The notes beneath the pieces were generated by a model that was given only the letters and a program-made list of their open reading frames with translations, ran no database searches and had not been told where the DNA came from. From positions 1-31,844 of the forward strand of contig CALHCK010000034.1 of NCBI GenBank assembly GCA_937936695.1: 31,844 bases of DNA, read 5' to 3'. The position numbers and the translations under genes are program-made. Origin of the DNA: an uncultured Polaribacter sp. (GTDB lineage Bacteria; Bacteroidota; Bacteroidia; Flavobacteriales; Flavobacteriaceae). Each line of letters opens with the position of its first letter. Position 1 is the first letter of the stretch. Shown piece after piece: positions 17,090 to 24,303 of the stretch.

Positions 17090-18082
17090 TTAATCTCTAT
17101 CTAATTTGTATTTTGTTAAATCCATTCCAAAACTTAAACCTTTAACAATAACTAATTCTTCTAGTTCTGTTAATGATTTCTTTCCAAAGTTTCTAAACTT
17201 CATTAAATCACTTTTATTAAAAGAAACTAAATCTCCTAATGTATCTACTTCTGCGGCTTTTAAACAATTTAAAGCTCTGACAGATAAATCCATATCGATT
17301 AATCTAGTTTTTAATAATTGACGCATATGTAATGATTCTTCATCATACGTTTCTGTTTGTGCAATTTCATCAGCCTCTAAAGTAATACGCTCATCAGAGA
17401 ATAACATAAAGTGGTGAATTAATATTTTTGCAGCCTCAGTTAATGCATCTTTTGGATTGATAGATCCATCAGTATCTATATCAAATACTAATTTTTCATA
17501 ATCCGTTTTTTGCTCTACACGGTAATTTTCGATTGCATATTTTACATTCTTAATTGGTGTGTAAATAGAGTCGGTAAAAATTGTTCCTATTGGTGCAGTA
17601 GCTTTTTTATTTTCTTCTGCAGGTACAAATCCTCTACCTTTTTCTATGGTAATTTCTGCATTTAATTTTACAGATTTATCCATGTTACAAATAACTAAAT
17701 CTGGATTTAATACTTGAAAACCTGAAATAAATTTCTGTAAATCTCCTGCGGTAAATTGCTCTTGACCTGATAAAGATATTGAAACAGTTTCTCTATCTGT
17801 ATCTTCTATCTGTTTTTTAAAACGTACTTGTTTTAAGTTTAAGATGATTTCTGTTACATCTTCCACAATTCCAGGAACTGTAGAAAACTCATGCTCTACA
17901 CCATCAACTCTTAATGATGTAATAGCAAAACCTTCTAAAGAAGATAAAAGTACTCTTCTTAAAGCATTACCTATTGTTAATCCAAAACCTGGTTCTAAAG
18001 GTCTAAACTCAAATCTACCTTTAAAATCTGTAGATTCAATTAATATAACTTTATCTGGTTTTTGAAAATTTAAAATTGCCAT
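17090..18082 (-). CDS. rpoA: DNA-directed RNA polymerase alpha subunit
   Basis: This 330-residue subunit dimerises to nucleate RNA polymerase assembly. The N-terminal domain (~1-235) includes FRPLEPGFGLTIGNALRRVL and LASLEG-like LLSSLEGFAI. The C-terminal domain (~250-330) has DLSVRALNCLKAAEVDTLGD and NFGKKSLTELEEL, retaining the Arg and Asn equivalent to the E. coli residues that contact DNA UP elements, so A-tract upstream elements may matter here. It lies between rpsD and rplQ as in most bacteria, but is set apart from rpsD by a 94-base spacer with a long hairpin. Confidence 0.98.
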   Translation of the reverse strand: MAILNFQKPDKVILIESTDFKGRFEFRPLEPGFGLTIGNALRRVLLSSLEGFAITSLRVDGVEHEFSTVPGIVEDVTEIILNLKQVRFKKQIEDTDRETVSISLSGQEQFTAGDLQKFISGFQVLNPDLVICNMDKSVKLNAEITIEKGRGFVPAEENKKATAPIGTIFTDSIYTPIKNVKYAIENYRVEQKTDYEKLVFDIDTDGSINPKDALTEAAKILIHHFMLFSDERITLEADEIAQTETYDEESLHMRQLLKTRLIDMDLSVRALNCLKAAEVDTLGDLVSFNKSDLMKFRNFGKKSLTELEELVIVKGLSFGMDLTKYKLDRD

Positions 18083-18096
18083 TGTTCTTCTTTTTA

Positions 18097-18164
18097 ATTG
18101 CTATTTAGTTGCGCGGTTTATAAGTCTGAAGAATTACAAATAAACCCTTTGGCTAAACAGCAAT
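18097..18164 (-). ncRNA. Long hairpin in the rpsD-rpoA spacer (candidate rpoA leader element)
   Basis: In the mRNA, ATTGCTGTTTAG pairs with CTAAATAGCAAT (plus 18153-18164 with 18097-18108): 12 bp with a single G-U. A symmetric 6x6 internal loop follows (CCAAAG facing GCGCAA), then GGTTTAT pairs with ATAAACC (18140-18146 with 18115-18121), and an 18-nt apical loop closes it. The element begins 12 nt after the rpsD stop and ends 14 nt before the rpoA ATG. No U-tract follows, so it is not a terminator. A ribosomal protein binding site (S4 is the obvious suspect), an RNase site or a translational control element are possible. Confidence 0.6.
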
Positions 18165-18176
18165 ATTAATAATTTA

Positions 18177-18782
18177 TTACTTAGAATATAATTCTACGAT
18201 TAATTGTTCTTTGATGTTCTCAGGAATCTGTAATCTTTCTGGTGCTTTTACAAAAGTTCCAGTTTTTGTGTCATTATTCCAAGTTAACCATTCAAATACA
18301 TTACTGTTAGATGCTAATGCATTTTCAATAGCTACTAAAGATTTAGACTTTTCTCTTACAGCTACAACATCACCAGCTTTTAAGCTATATGAAGGTATGT
18401 TAACAATTTCTCCGTTAACTGTAATGTGTCTGTGAGATACTAACTGACGAGCTCCGCTTCTAGAATTAGAAACTCCCATTCTGTAAACAACGTTATCTAA
18501 ACGAGATTCACATAATTGTAATAAGATTTCACCAGTAATTCCTTGAGATGCAGATGCTTTTTTGAATAAGTTACTGAATTGACGCTCTAAAATACCATAA
18601 GTATATTTAGCTTTTTGCTTCTCCATTAACTGAGTAGCATATTCAGATTTTTTTCCTCTTCTTCTAGCATTACCATGCTGTCCTGGAGGGAAATTTCTTT
18701 TTTCAAAGTTTTTATCATCTCCAAAAATTGCTTCACCAAACTTACGAGCAATTTTAGTTTTTGGTCCTGTATATCTTGCCAT
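18177..18782 (-). CDS. rpsD: 30S ribosomal protein uS4
   Basis: At 201 residues this is a complete S4, a primary 16S rRNA-binding assembly protein. The N-terminal domain (MARYTGPKTKIARKFGEAIF, NFPPGQHGNARRRGKKSEYA) lacks the Cys zinc ligands seen in some S4 proteins. The S4 RNA-binding domain follows (ESRLDNVVYRMGVSNSRSGA, HRHITVNGEIVNIPSY). In E. coli S4 represses the alpha operon by binding its mRNA. The spacers on both sides of this gene carry candidate structures. Confidence 0.98.
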   Translation of the reverse strand: MARYTGPKTKIARKFGEAIFGDDKNFEKRNFPPGQHGNARRRGKKSEYATQLMEKQKAKYTYGILERQFSNLFKKASASQGITGEILLQLCESRLDNVVYRMGVSNSRSGARQLVSHRHITVNGEIVNIPSYSLKAGDVVAVREKSKSLVAIENALASNSNVFEWLTWNNDTKTGTFVKAPERLQIPENIKEQLIVELYSK

Positions 18783-18796
18783 TTCTTTTTTGTTTT

Positions 18797-18848
18797 AGAT
18801 AGGGGTTATGAATTAAGGCTTACTCCTTCGATAATCTTTATCCTACCT
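18797..18848 (-). ncRNA. Possible three-way-junction structure ahead of rpsD
   Basis: The 81-base rpsK-rpsD spacer can fold in the mRNA as an outer stem AGGTAG/CTATCT (plus 18843-18848 with 18797-18802, one G-U), a hairpin GATAA-AGA-TTATC (18830-18842) and a hairpin AAGG-AGTAAG-CCTT (18815-18828). Individual stems are short, so this is suggestive only. Confidence 0.3.
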
Positions 18849-18863
18849 TGTTAAAATATTTAA

Positions 18864-19247
18864 TTATACTCTTCTTCTCTTAGGAGGACGACATCCATTA
18901 TGAGGAATTGGTGTAACGTCAATAATTTCAGTTACTTCGATACCTGCATTATGTATAGATCTAATTGCAGATTCTCTACCATTACCCGGTCCTTTTACAT
19001 AAACTTTTACTTTACGTAAACCAGCCTCTTTTGCAACGTTTGCACAATCTTCTGCTGCTAATTGAGCTGCGTAAGGAGTATTCTTTTTAGAACCTCTAAA
19101 ACCCATTTTACCTGCAGATGACCAAGAAATAACGTCACCTTTTTTATTTGTTAAAGAAATAATGATGTTGTTAAAAGATGCTGTTACGTGAGCTTCTCCA
19201 ATTGCTTCAATTATTACTTTACGTTTTTTTGAACTTGCTTTTGCCAT
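18864..19247 (-). CDS. rpsK: 30S ribosomal protein uS11
   Basis: This 127-residue protein is a complete S11 of the 30S platform. It shows ASFNNIIISLTNKKGDVISW, GFRGSKKNTPYAAQLAAEDC, the RNA-contacting VKGPGNGRESAIRSI and the invariant C-terminus TPIPHNGCRPPKRRRV. It lies 78 bases after rpsM and 81 bases before rpsD, spacing that is wide compared with the upstream operons. Confidence 0.98.
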   Translation of the reverse strand: MAKASSKKRKVIIEAIGEAHVTASFNNIIISLTNKKGDVISWSSAGKMGFRGSKKNTPYAAQLAAEDCANVAKEAGLRKVKVYVKGPGNGRESAIRSIHNAGIEVTEIIDVTPIPHNGCRPPKRRRV

Positions 19248-19299
19248 AATTTTTCAGTTTTAGTAATTTAGTTTTCTAACCTTGTAACATTTAGCTACT

Positions 19300-19325
19300 G
19301 CTAGATCTTTATTACTTTATCTAAC
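19300..19325 (-). ncRNA. Stem-loop directly after the rpsM stop
   Basis: In the mRNA, GTTAGAT pairs with ATCTAGC (plus 19319-19325 with 19300-19306; 7 bp including one G-U) around a 12-nt loop, starting at the base following the rpsM stop codon. A short alternative hairpin (TAGC-AGTA-GCTA) competes for the same bases. There is no U-tract. Confidence 0.3.
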
Positions 19326-19691
19326 TTATTTTTTCTTGTTAGCTACAGTTTTTCTCTTACCTTTTCTTGTACGAGAGTTATTCTTAGTTCTTTGCCCTCT
19401 TAATGGTAAACCAAGTCTGTGACGGATACCTCTTTGACATCCAATATCCATCAAACGTTTGATGTTTAACTGTACCTCAGAACGTAATTCTCCTTCAATT
19501 GTAAAAGATCCTACTTGTTCTCTAATTGCTGCGATTTGATCATCTGTCCAATCTTGAACTTTAATGTTCTCATCTACTTTTGCTGCTGCTAAAACTTTTT
19601 TAGCTCTGCTGCTTCCTATACCAAAGATATATGTTAAAGAAATAACACCTCTTTTATTCTTTGGAATATCAATACCTGCTATTCTTGCCAT
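19326..19691 (-). CDS. rpsM: 30S ribosomal protein uS13
   Basis: At 121 residues it is a complete S13 of the 30S head, which contacts the P-site tRNA and forms subunit bridges. It shows MARIAGIDIPKNKRGVISLT, the helix-two-turns-helix region YIFGIGSSRAKKVL, RSEVQLNIKRLMDIGCQRGI and the basic tail RHRLGLPLRGQRTKNNSRT. Its ATG overlaps the rpmJ stop by one base (TAATG), suggesting translational coupling. Confidence 0.98.
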   Translation of the reverse strand: MARIAGIDIPKNKRGVISLTYIFGIGSSRAKKVLAAAKVDENIKVQDWTDDQIAAIREQVGSFTIEGELRSEVQLNIKRLMDIGCQRGIRHRLGLPLRGQRTKNNSRTRKGKRKTVANKKK

Positions 19692-19807
19692 TACCCTTGT
19701 CTTTGTTTAAATCTAGGATTTTGTTTGTTAATTACGTATAATCTACCTTTTCTGCGAACTATTTTGCAGTCGGCACTTCTTTTTTTAACTGATGCTCTAA
19801 CTTTCAT
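19691..19807 (-). CDS. rpmJ: 50S ribosomal protein bL36 (zinc ligands mostly lost)
   Basis: This 38-codon gene begins MKVRASVKKRSADCKIVRRK and ends NPRFKQRQG, unmistakably bL36. The classical zinc-binding form has three Cys and one His; here only the Cys at position 14 remains (position 11 is Ser, and no His is present), so it should not bind zinc. It starts 12 bases after infA, and its TAA stop shares one base with the rpsM ATG. Confidence 0.95.
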   Translation of the reverse strand: MKVRASVKKRSADCKIVRRKGRLYVINKQNPRFKQRQG

Positions 19808-19819
19808 CTGTTTTGTTTT

Positions 19820-20035
19820 TTAGTATCTGTAAGTAATTCTTGCTTTTGATAAATCGTACGGACTCATTTCTAACTTTACCTTATCTCCTGGTAATAACTT
19901 AATATAATGCATACGCATTTTACCTGAAATGTGTGCCGTTACAATATGTCCATTTTCTAATTCTACACGAAACATTGCATTTGATAAAGCTTCTGTTATT
20001 GTTCCGTCTTGTTGAATTGCTGATTGTTTAGCCAT
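19820..20035 (-). CDS. infA: Translation initiation factor IF-1
   Basis: This 71-residue OB-fold protein binds the 30S A site during initiation with IF-2 and IF-3. It shows MAKQSAIQQDGTITEALSNA, MFRVELENGHIVTAHISGKM, YIKLLPGDKVKLEMSPYDLS and ends KARITYRY, the standard IF-1 layout. The ATG lies one base beyond the secY stop. Many bacteria have map and adk between secY and infA; neither is present here. Confidence 0.98.
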   Translation of the reverse strand: MAKQSAIQQDGTITEALSNAMFRVELENGHIVTAHISGKMRMHYIKLLPGDKVKLEMSPYDLSKARITYRY

Positions 20036-20036
20036 A

Positions 20037-21359
20037 TTATTTATTCGATTTTCTATTACTACTACCCGTTTTCATTAAACCATCATAATGACTATTTAAT
20101 AAATACGAATTAATTTGTTGCATTGTATCTATAGCTACACCAACCATAATAATTAAAGAGGTACCTCCATAAAACATGGCCCAACCTTGCTGAACACCAA
20201 ATTGTGTTGCAATAGCAGGTAGTATAGATAAAGCTGCTAAAAATAATGATCCAGGAAATGTGATTTTAGACAAGATAGAATCTAGCATATTTGCTGTATC
20301 TTCTCCTGGTTTTACACCTGGTATAAAACCACCACTTCTTTTTAAATCTTCAGCCATCTTGTTCGTAGGAATAGTAATAGCTGTATAGAAATAACTAAAA
20401 ATAACGATTAGTAATGCAAAAATTACATTGTATTGCCAACCATTAGGATTTGTTAAACCAGAAAGCGCAGGAAACTTTTGTCCTAATGCTAATGGTAAAA
20501 ACATAATAGCTTGTGCAAAAATAATTGGCATTACACCTGCTGCATTTAATTTAAGAGGTATATAATCTCTAGAACCCGCAACATCTTCAATAGTACCTGC
20601 AACTGTTCTTCTTGCATACTGAACGCTAATTTTTCTAACGGCAGTAACTAATAAAACAGTTAACAAAATAACTACAAACCAAATAAGTATTTCTAGTAAA
20701 ATCATCATAATTCCACCACCTCCAGCATTTTCTGTTTTAGACAGAAATTCTTGAATAAATGATCCTGGAAAGTTAGCAATAATACCAACTGTAATTAATA
20801 ATGATATACCGTTACCAATACCCTTTTCAGTAATTCTTTCTCCTAACCACATAGCAAATATTGTACCCGCTGTTAAAATGATAATAGATGAAAGCCAAAA
20901 AGTAAAACCACTAACTAAAAAAGCTTCTGGTCCTAAACCAAATTGAGTTTTTATAGCGGTAATATATGTTGGTGCCTGTACCAATGTAATGGCTATAGTT
21001 AGCCATCTCGTTATTTGTGTAATTTTCTTTCTTCCACTTTCTCCATCTTTTTGCAATTTTTGTAAATAAGGTACCGCAATACCCATTAACTGTACTACAA
21101 TAGATGCAGAAATATAAGGCATTATACCAAGTGCCATTACTGACGCTCTAGCAAATGCACCACCTGTAAATGCATTTAATAAACTTAAAAGACCACCTGA
21201 AGTACTTTCTTTTAATGCTGATAATTGTAAAGGATCTACACCTGGTAAAGGTACTGAAGCCATAAAACGGTATACAGCAATTAATAAGACAGTTAAAAGA
21301 ATTTTATCTTTTAACTCTTTAATACTAAAAATATCTTTTAATTTATTCATAAAATTCAT
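20037..21359 (-). CDS. secY: Sec translocon channel subunit SecY
   Basis: This 440-residue protein forms the inner-membrane channel for protein export and membrane insertion with SecE and SecG. About ten hydrophobic segments are visible, beginning with the first TM in ILLTVLLIAVYRFMASVPLP, followed by the periplasmic GVDP motif and a Gly/Ser-rich plug region. Others are GIMPYISASIVVQLMGI, GIGNGISLLITVGIIANFP and AAGVMPIIFAQAIMFLPLAL. The start may be this ATG or the in-frame ATG three codons on (MNKLKDIFS). The gene lies inside the spc operon between rplO and infA. Confidence 0.97.
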   Translation of the reverse strand: MNFMNKLKDIFSIKELKDKILLTVLLIAVYRFMASVPLPGVDPLQLSALKESTSGGLLSLLNAFTGGAFARASVMALGIMPYISASIVVQLMGIAVPYLQKLQKDGESGRKKITQITRWLTIAITLVQAPTYITAIKTQFGLGPEAFLVSGFTFWLSSIIILTAGTIFAMWLGERITEKGIGNGISLLITVGIIANFPGSFIQEFLSKTENAGGGGIMMILLEILIWFVVILLTVLLVTAVRKISVQYARRTVAGTIEDVAGSRDYIPLKLNAAGVMPIIFAQAIMFLPLALGQKFPALSGLTNPNGWQYNVIFALLIVIFSYFYTAITIPTNKMAEDLKRSGGFIPGVKPGEDTANMLDSILSKITFPGSLFLAALSILPAIATQFGVQQGWAMFYGGTSLIIMVGVAIDTMQQINSYLLNSHYDGLMKTGSSNRKSNK

Positions 21360-21371
21360 GATTTACGGTTC

Positions 21372-21821
21372 TTATAAAGTAGCAGCTTCTCCTCCAGCTG
21401 CTTCAATAGCAGATTTTGCTGATGCTGTAAATTTATGTACAGTTATGTTTAATTTAGCTTTTAATTCTCCATTCCCTAATATTTTTACTAGGTCATTTTT
21501 TCTAGCTAATCTGTTAGCTATTAAAATATCTAAATTTACTGTATCTGTTATTTTACCACTATCAACTAAAGCTTGTAACTTATCTAAGTTGATACCTTGA
21601 TACTCTTTACGGTTTATATTAGTAAAACCGAATTTTGGTACACGTCTTTGAAGTGGCATTTGCCCTCCTTCGAAACCAATTTTCTTAGAATAACCAGAAC
21701 GAGATTTCTGACCATTGTGACCTCTTGTAGCGGTACCACCTTTACCAGAACCTTCACCTCTTGCAATTCTTTTTCCTTTTTTAATGGAACCCTCTGCAGG
21801 TGTTAAATTATGTAAACTCAT
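21372..21821 (-). CDS. rplO: 50S ribosomal protein uL15
   Basis: At 149 residues this is a complete L15, a late assembly protein of the 50S subunit. The Gly/Lys/Arg-rich N-terminal extension (KGKRIARGEGSGKGGTATRG, HNGQKSRSG) threads into 23S rRNA; the globular half follows with GFEGGQMPLQRRVPKFGF and the C-terminal VHKFTASAKSAIEAAGGEA. It is 12 bases upstream of secY and 13 bases after rpmD, within the spc operon. Confidence 0.98.
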   Translation of the reverse strand: MSLHNLTPAEGSIKKGKRIARGEGSGKGGTATRGHNGQKSRSGYSKKIGFEGGQMPLQRRVPKFGFTNINRKEYQGINLDKLQALVDSGKITDTVNLDILIANRLARKNDLVKILGNGELKAKLNITVHKFTASAKSAIEAAGGEAATL

Positions 21822-21834
21822 TTTTTATAATTTC

Positions 21835-22017
21835 TTATTTAATTTCTTCAAAAGAAACTAAGTGTTTAACTGTATTTACCATACCTACTATAGATGGAGT
21901 TGCCTCATGTACTACAGTTTGGTTTATTTTACGTAAACCTAATGCCTCTAAAGTTCTTTTTTGATTCTGTAGACGCCCGATTTGACTCTTAACTTGTGTT
22001 ACTTTTATTTTTGCCAT
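21835..22017 (-). CDS. rpmD: 50S ribosomal protein uL30
   Basis: This 60-residue protein is the short bacterial L30: MAKIKVTQVKSQIGRLQNQK, RTLEALGLRKINQTVVHEAT and a C-terminal VKHLVSFEEI. It binds 23S and 5S rRNA regions of the large subunit. Position between rpsE and rplO is the standard spc order. Confidence 0.97.
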   Translation of the reverse strand: MAKIKVTQVKSQIGRLQNQKRTLEALGLRKINQTVVHEATPSIVGMVNTVKHLVSFEEIK

Positions 22018-22028
22018 CGTTCTTAGAT

Positions 22029-22550
22029 TTATCCGTTAAATACTTTCTCTAAAGATATACCTCTTTGTTTTGCAATTACACTTGCACTACGCAATTGTAA
22101 TAAAGCATCAAAAGTAGCTTTTACTGCATTATGTGGGTTAGAAGAACCTTGAGACTTAGATAATACATCATGTACTCCTACAGATTCTAATACCGCACGT
22201 ACTGCACCCCCAGCAATTACCCCTGTACCAGGAGAAGCTGGTTTGATAAATACTTTTGCACCACCAAACTTACCTTTTTGCTCATGAGGTAAAGTACCTT
22301 CTAAAATAGGTATTCTAATTAAATTTTTCTTTGCATCTTCAACTGCTTTTGCAATTGCTGAAGATACGTCTTTAGATTTTCCTAAACCGTGTCCAACAAC
22401 ACCGTTACCATCACCAACAACAACAATAGCAGAGAAACCAAATGCTCTACCACCCTTTGTTACTTTAGTAACACGTTGTACTCCTACTAATCTATCTACA
22501 AGCTCTAATCCGCTTGGTTTAACTCTTTCTACGTTTTTATAACCTTGCAT
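22029..22550 (-). CDS. rpsE: 30S ribosomal protein uS5
   Basis: At 173 residues this is a complete S5, which shapes the mRNA entry tunnel and decoding accuracy. The N-terminal double-stranded RNA-binding domain carries VTKGGRAFGFSAIVVVGDGN and GVVGHGLGKSKDVSSAIAKA. The C-terminal domain has VIAGGAVRAVLESVGVHDVL and a conserved SSNPHNAVKATFDAL. It lies 6 bases after rplR. Confidence 0.98.
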   Translation of the reverse strand: MQGYKNVERVKPSGLELVDRLVGVQRVTKVTKGGRAFGFSAIVVVGDGNGVVGHGLGKSKDVSSAIAKAVEDAKKNLIRIPILEGTLPHEQKGKFGGAKVFIKPASPGTGVIAGGAVRAVLESVGVHDVLSKSQGSSNPHNAVKATFDALLQLRSASVIAKQRGISLEKVFNG

Positions 22551-22556
22551 AATTTC

Positions 22557-22901
22557 TTAAAATTTTAAACCAGCTTCTCTTGCAGCGTCAGCTAATACTT
22601 TAACTCTACCATGGTATAAATAACCATTTCTATCGAAAGCAACTGTTTCTATACCAGCTTTAGTAGCTTTTTCTGCGATACTTTTACCAACAGATAAAGC
22701 AGCCTCTGCTTTTGTATTTGCTTTTATATTTCTAGATGAAACTGAAGCTATTGTAACTCCGTTTACATCGTCTACCAATTGAGCGTAAATTTCTTTGTTA
22801 CTTCTGTAAACCGATAATCTTGGTTTTGTAGCAGTACCAGATATAATTTTTCTAATTCTACGCTTAATTCTAGATCTTCTTTCTAGCTTTGATAATGCCA
22901 T
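22557..22901 (-). CDS. rplR: 50S ribosomal protein uL18
   Basis: This 114-residue 5S rRNA-binding protein shows the basic N-terminus LERRSRIKRRIRKIISG, the RNA-binding core KPRLSVYRSNKEIYAQLVDD and the C-terminal VAFDRNGYLYHGRVKVLADA followed by AREAGLKF. With L5 and L25-type proteins it forms the central protuberance. It lies 12 bases after rplF. Confidence 0.98.
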   Translation of the reverse strand: MALSKLERRSRIKRRIRKIISGTATKPRLSVYRSNKEIYAQLVDDVNGVTIASVSSRNIKANTKAEAALSVGKSIAEKATKAGIETVAFDRNGYLYHGRVKVLADAAREAGLKF

Positions 22902-22913
22902 AATGCTATATTA

Positions 22914-23459
22914 TTATGCAGATTTACCTGCTTTTCTTCTTAATACTTCACCTACAAACTTAACTCCTTTTCCTTTGTATGGCTCTGGTCTACGGAAACC
23001 TCTAATTTTCGCAGCTACTTGCCCTACTAATTGTTTATCAAAAGAAGATAACTTAACGATTGGATTTTTCCCTTTTTCAGATACTGTCTCAACCTTAACT
23101 TCTGGAGCTAATTCTAAAACAATATTATGAGAAAATCCTAAAGCTAAATCTAATTTTTGTCCTTGATTAGAAGCTCTATAACCTACTCCTACCAATTCTA
23201 ATTCCTTAGTCCAACCTTTAGAAACTCCTTGAATCATGTTATTGATCAAAGATCTCATTAAACCGTGTTGTGCTTTATGGTCTTTACTTTCAGACGCTCT
23301 GTTACAAACTACAGAACCATCTTCAATTTTTACTGTAATACCTTCAGAAATTGTTTGAGTTAACTCACCTAATTTTCCTTTTACAGTTACTACATTATCG
23401 TTAATGTTTACATCTACACCTTGTGGGATGCTAACGGGATTTTTTCCTATTCTACTCAT
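22914..23459 (-). CDS. rplF: 50S ribosomal protein uL6
   Basis: At 181 residues this is a complete L6 with its two alpha/beta domains: MSRIGKNPVSIPQGVDVNIN at the start and the rRNA-binding C-terminal region FRRPEPYKGKGVKFVGEVLR followed by RKAGKSA. It sits near the factor-binding site of the 50S subunit. It follows rpsH by 9 bases in the spc operon. Confidence 0.98.
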   Translation of the reverse strand: MSRIGKNPVSIPQGVDVNINDNVVTVKGKLGELTQTISEGITVKIEDGSVVCNRASESKDHKAQHGLMRSLINNMIQGVSKGWTKELELVGVGYRASNQGQKLDLALGFSHNIVLELAPEVKVETVSEKGKNPIVKLSSFDKQLVGQVAAKIRGFRRPEPYKGKGVKFVGEVLRRKAGKSA

Positions 23460-23468
23460 CTTTTAGGT

Positions 23469-23867
23469 TTAATAAACGTAACATAAAACTTCTCCTCCAA
23501 CATTTTCTTGACGTGCTTTTTTGTTTGTCATTACACCTTTAGATGTAGAAACAATAGCAATACCAAGACCGTTAAGTACTCGTGGCAATTCTGCACAACT
23601 AACATACTTACGTAAACCAGGTGTACTGATACGTTGAATTTTTCTAATTACTGATTCTTTTGTTTCTCTGTCATATTTTAAAGCTATCTTAATAGTTCCC
23701 TGAACAGTATTGTCATTAAACTGATAACTTAAAATATACCCTTGATCAAACAAAATTTTAGTCATTGCCTTTTTCAAATTTGAAGCTGGCACTTCTACTA
23801 CTCTGTGTCCTGCTGCGATAGCATTTCTTACTCTTGTAAGAAAATCCGCGATTGGATCTGTATACAT
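23469..23867 (-). CDS. rpsH: 30S ribosomal protein uS8
   Basis: At 132 residues this is a complete S8: TDPIADFLTRVRNAIAAGHR at the start and the C-terminal rRNA-binding motif STSKGVMTNKKARQENVGGE. S8 binds 16S rRNA helix 21 and, in E. coli, represses the spc operon by binding a mimic of that helix in the rplE mRNA region. Here rpsH is set apart from rpsN by 163 bases with an exact -7 box and a stem-loop, which makes local control of this gene and those downstream plausible. Confidence 0.98.
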   Translation of the reverse strand: MYTDPIADFLTRVRNAIAAGHRVVEVPASNLKKAMTKILFDQGYILSYQFNDNTVQGTIKIALKYDRETKESVIRKIQRISTPGLRKYVSCAELPRVLNGLGIAIVSTSKGVMTNKKARQENVGGEVLCYVY

Positions 23868-23889
23868 ATTAATATAAAATTGCGATTAC

Positions 23890-23941
23890 GGTTTTCAATT
23901 ATCTCTATTTTACCTACAGTTTGCACTGTGAAAATTGAACC
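23890..23941 (-). ncRNA. Candidate structured leader ahead of rpsH
   Basis: In the mRNA an outer stem of GGTTCAATT with AATTG-AA-AACC (plus 23933-23941 with 23890-23900: 4 bp, a 2-nt AA bulge, then 5 bp) encloses a second hairpin ACAGT-GCAA-ACTGT (23916-23929). That hairpin has a GNRA-type tetraloop, which favours a real RNA fold. It lies between the predicted internal promoter and the rpsH ATG at 23867. The natural candidate ligand is S8 itself, by analogy with the E. coli spc operon; this is inference. Confidence 0.5.
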
Positions 23942-23984
23942 TATAATCAGTTAAAATTCTTATACTCAAAAAAAATAGAGCGCG

Positions 23985-23992
23985 CAAATATA
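23985..23992 (-). promoter_or_regulatory. Predicted internal promoter ahead of rpsH (-7 box)
   Basis: On the minus strand this reads TATATTTG, an exact match to TAnnTTTG, in the 163-base gap between rpsN and rpsH. Transcription would start near 23978, giving a leader of about 110 nt. No clear -33 TTG is seen. Confidence 0.5.
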
Positions 23993-24030
23993 CGCATTCT
24001 ATTTTTATTTTTAAGCTTTATTTAAATTTT

Positions 24031-24300
24031 CTACCAACTTGCCTTTTTAACACCTGGTATTAAACCTTGATTTGCCATTTCTCTAAACGTAACACGAGAA
24101 ATACCAAATTGTCTCATATATCCTTTTGGACGACCTGTTAACTTACATCTATTATGCATTCTAATAGGTGAAGCATTTTTTGGTAATTTCTGCAATGCTT
24201 CATAATCTCCAGCTTCTTTTAAAGCTTTTCTTTTTTCAGCATATTTTGCAACTGTCTTAGCTCTTTTACGTTCACGAGCTTTCATTGATTCTTTAGCCAT
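24031..24300 (-). CDS. rpsN: 30S ribosomal protein uS14 (zinc-independent long form)
   Basis: This 89-residue S14 is the long form without the CxxC zinc ribbon of the ~61-residue version. It shows MAKESMKARERKRAKTVAKY, the core NRCKLTGRPKGYMRQFGISR and the C-terminus VTFREMANQGLIPGVKKASW. It lies in the 30S head. It starts 3 bases after rplE and is followed by the large gap before rpsH. Confidence 0.98.
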   Translation of the reverse strand: MAKESMKARERKRAKTVAKYAEKRKALKEAGDYEALQKLPKNASPIRMHNRCKLTGRPKGYMRQFGISRVTFREMANQGLIPGVKKASW

Positions 24301-24303
24301 TTC

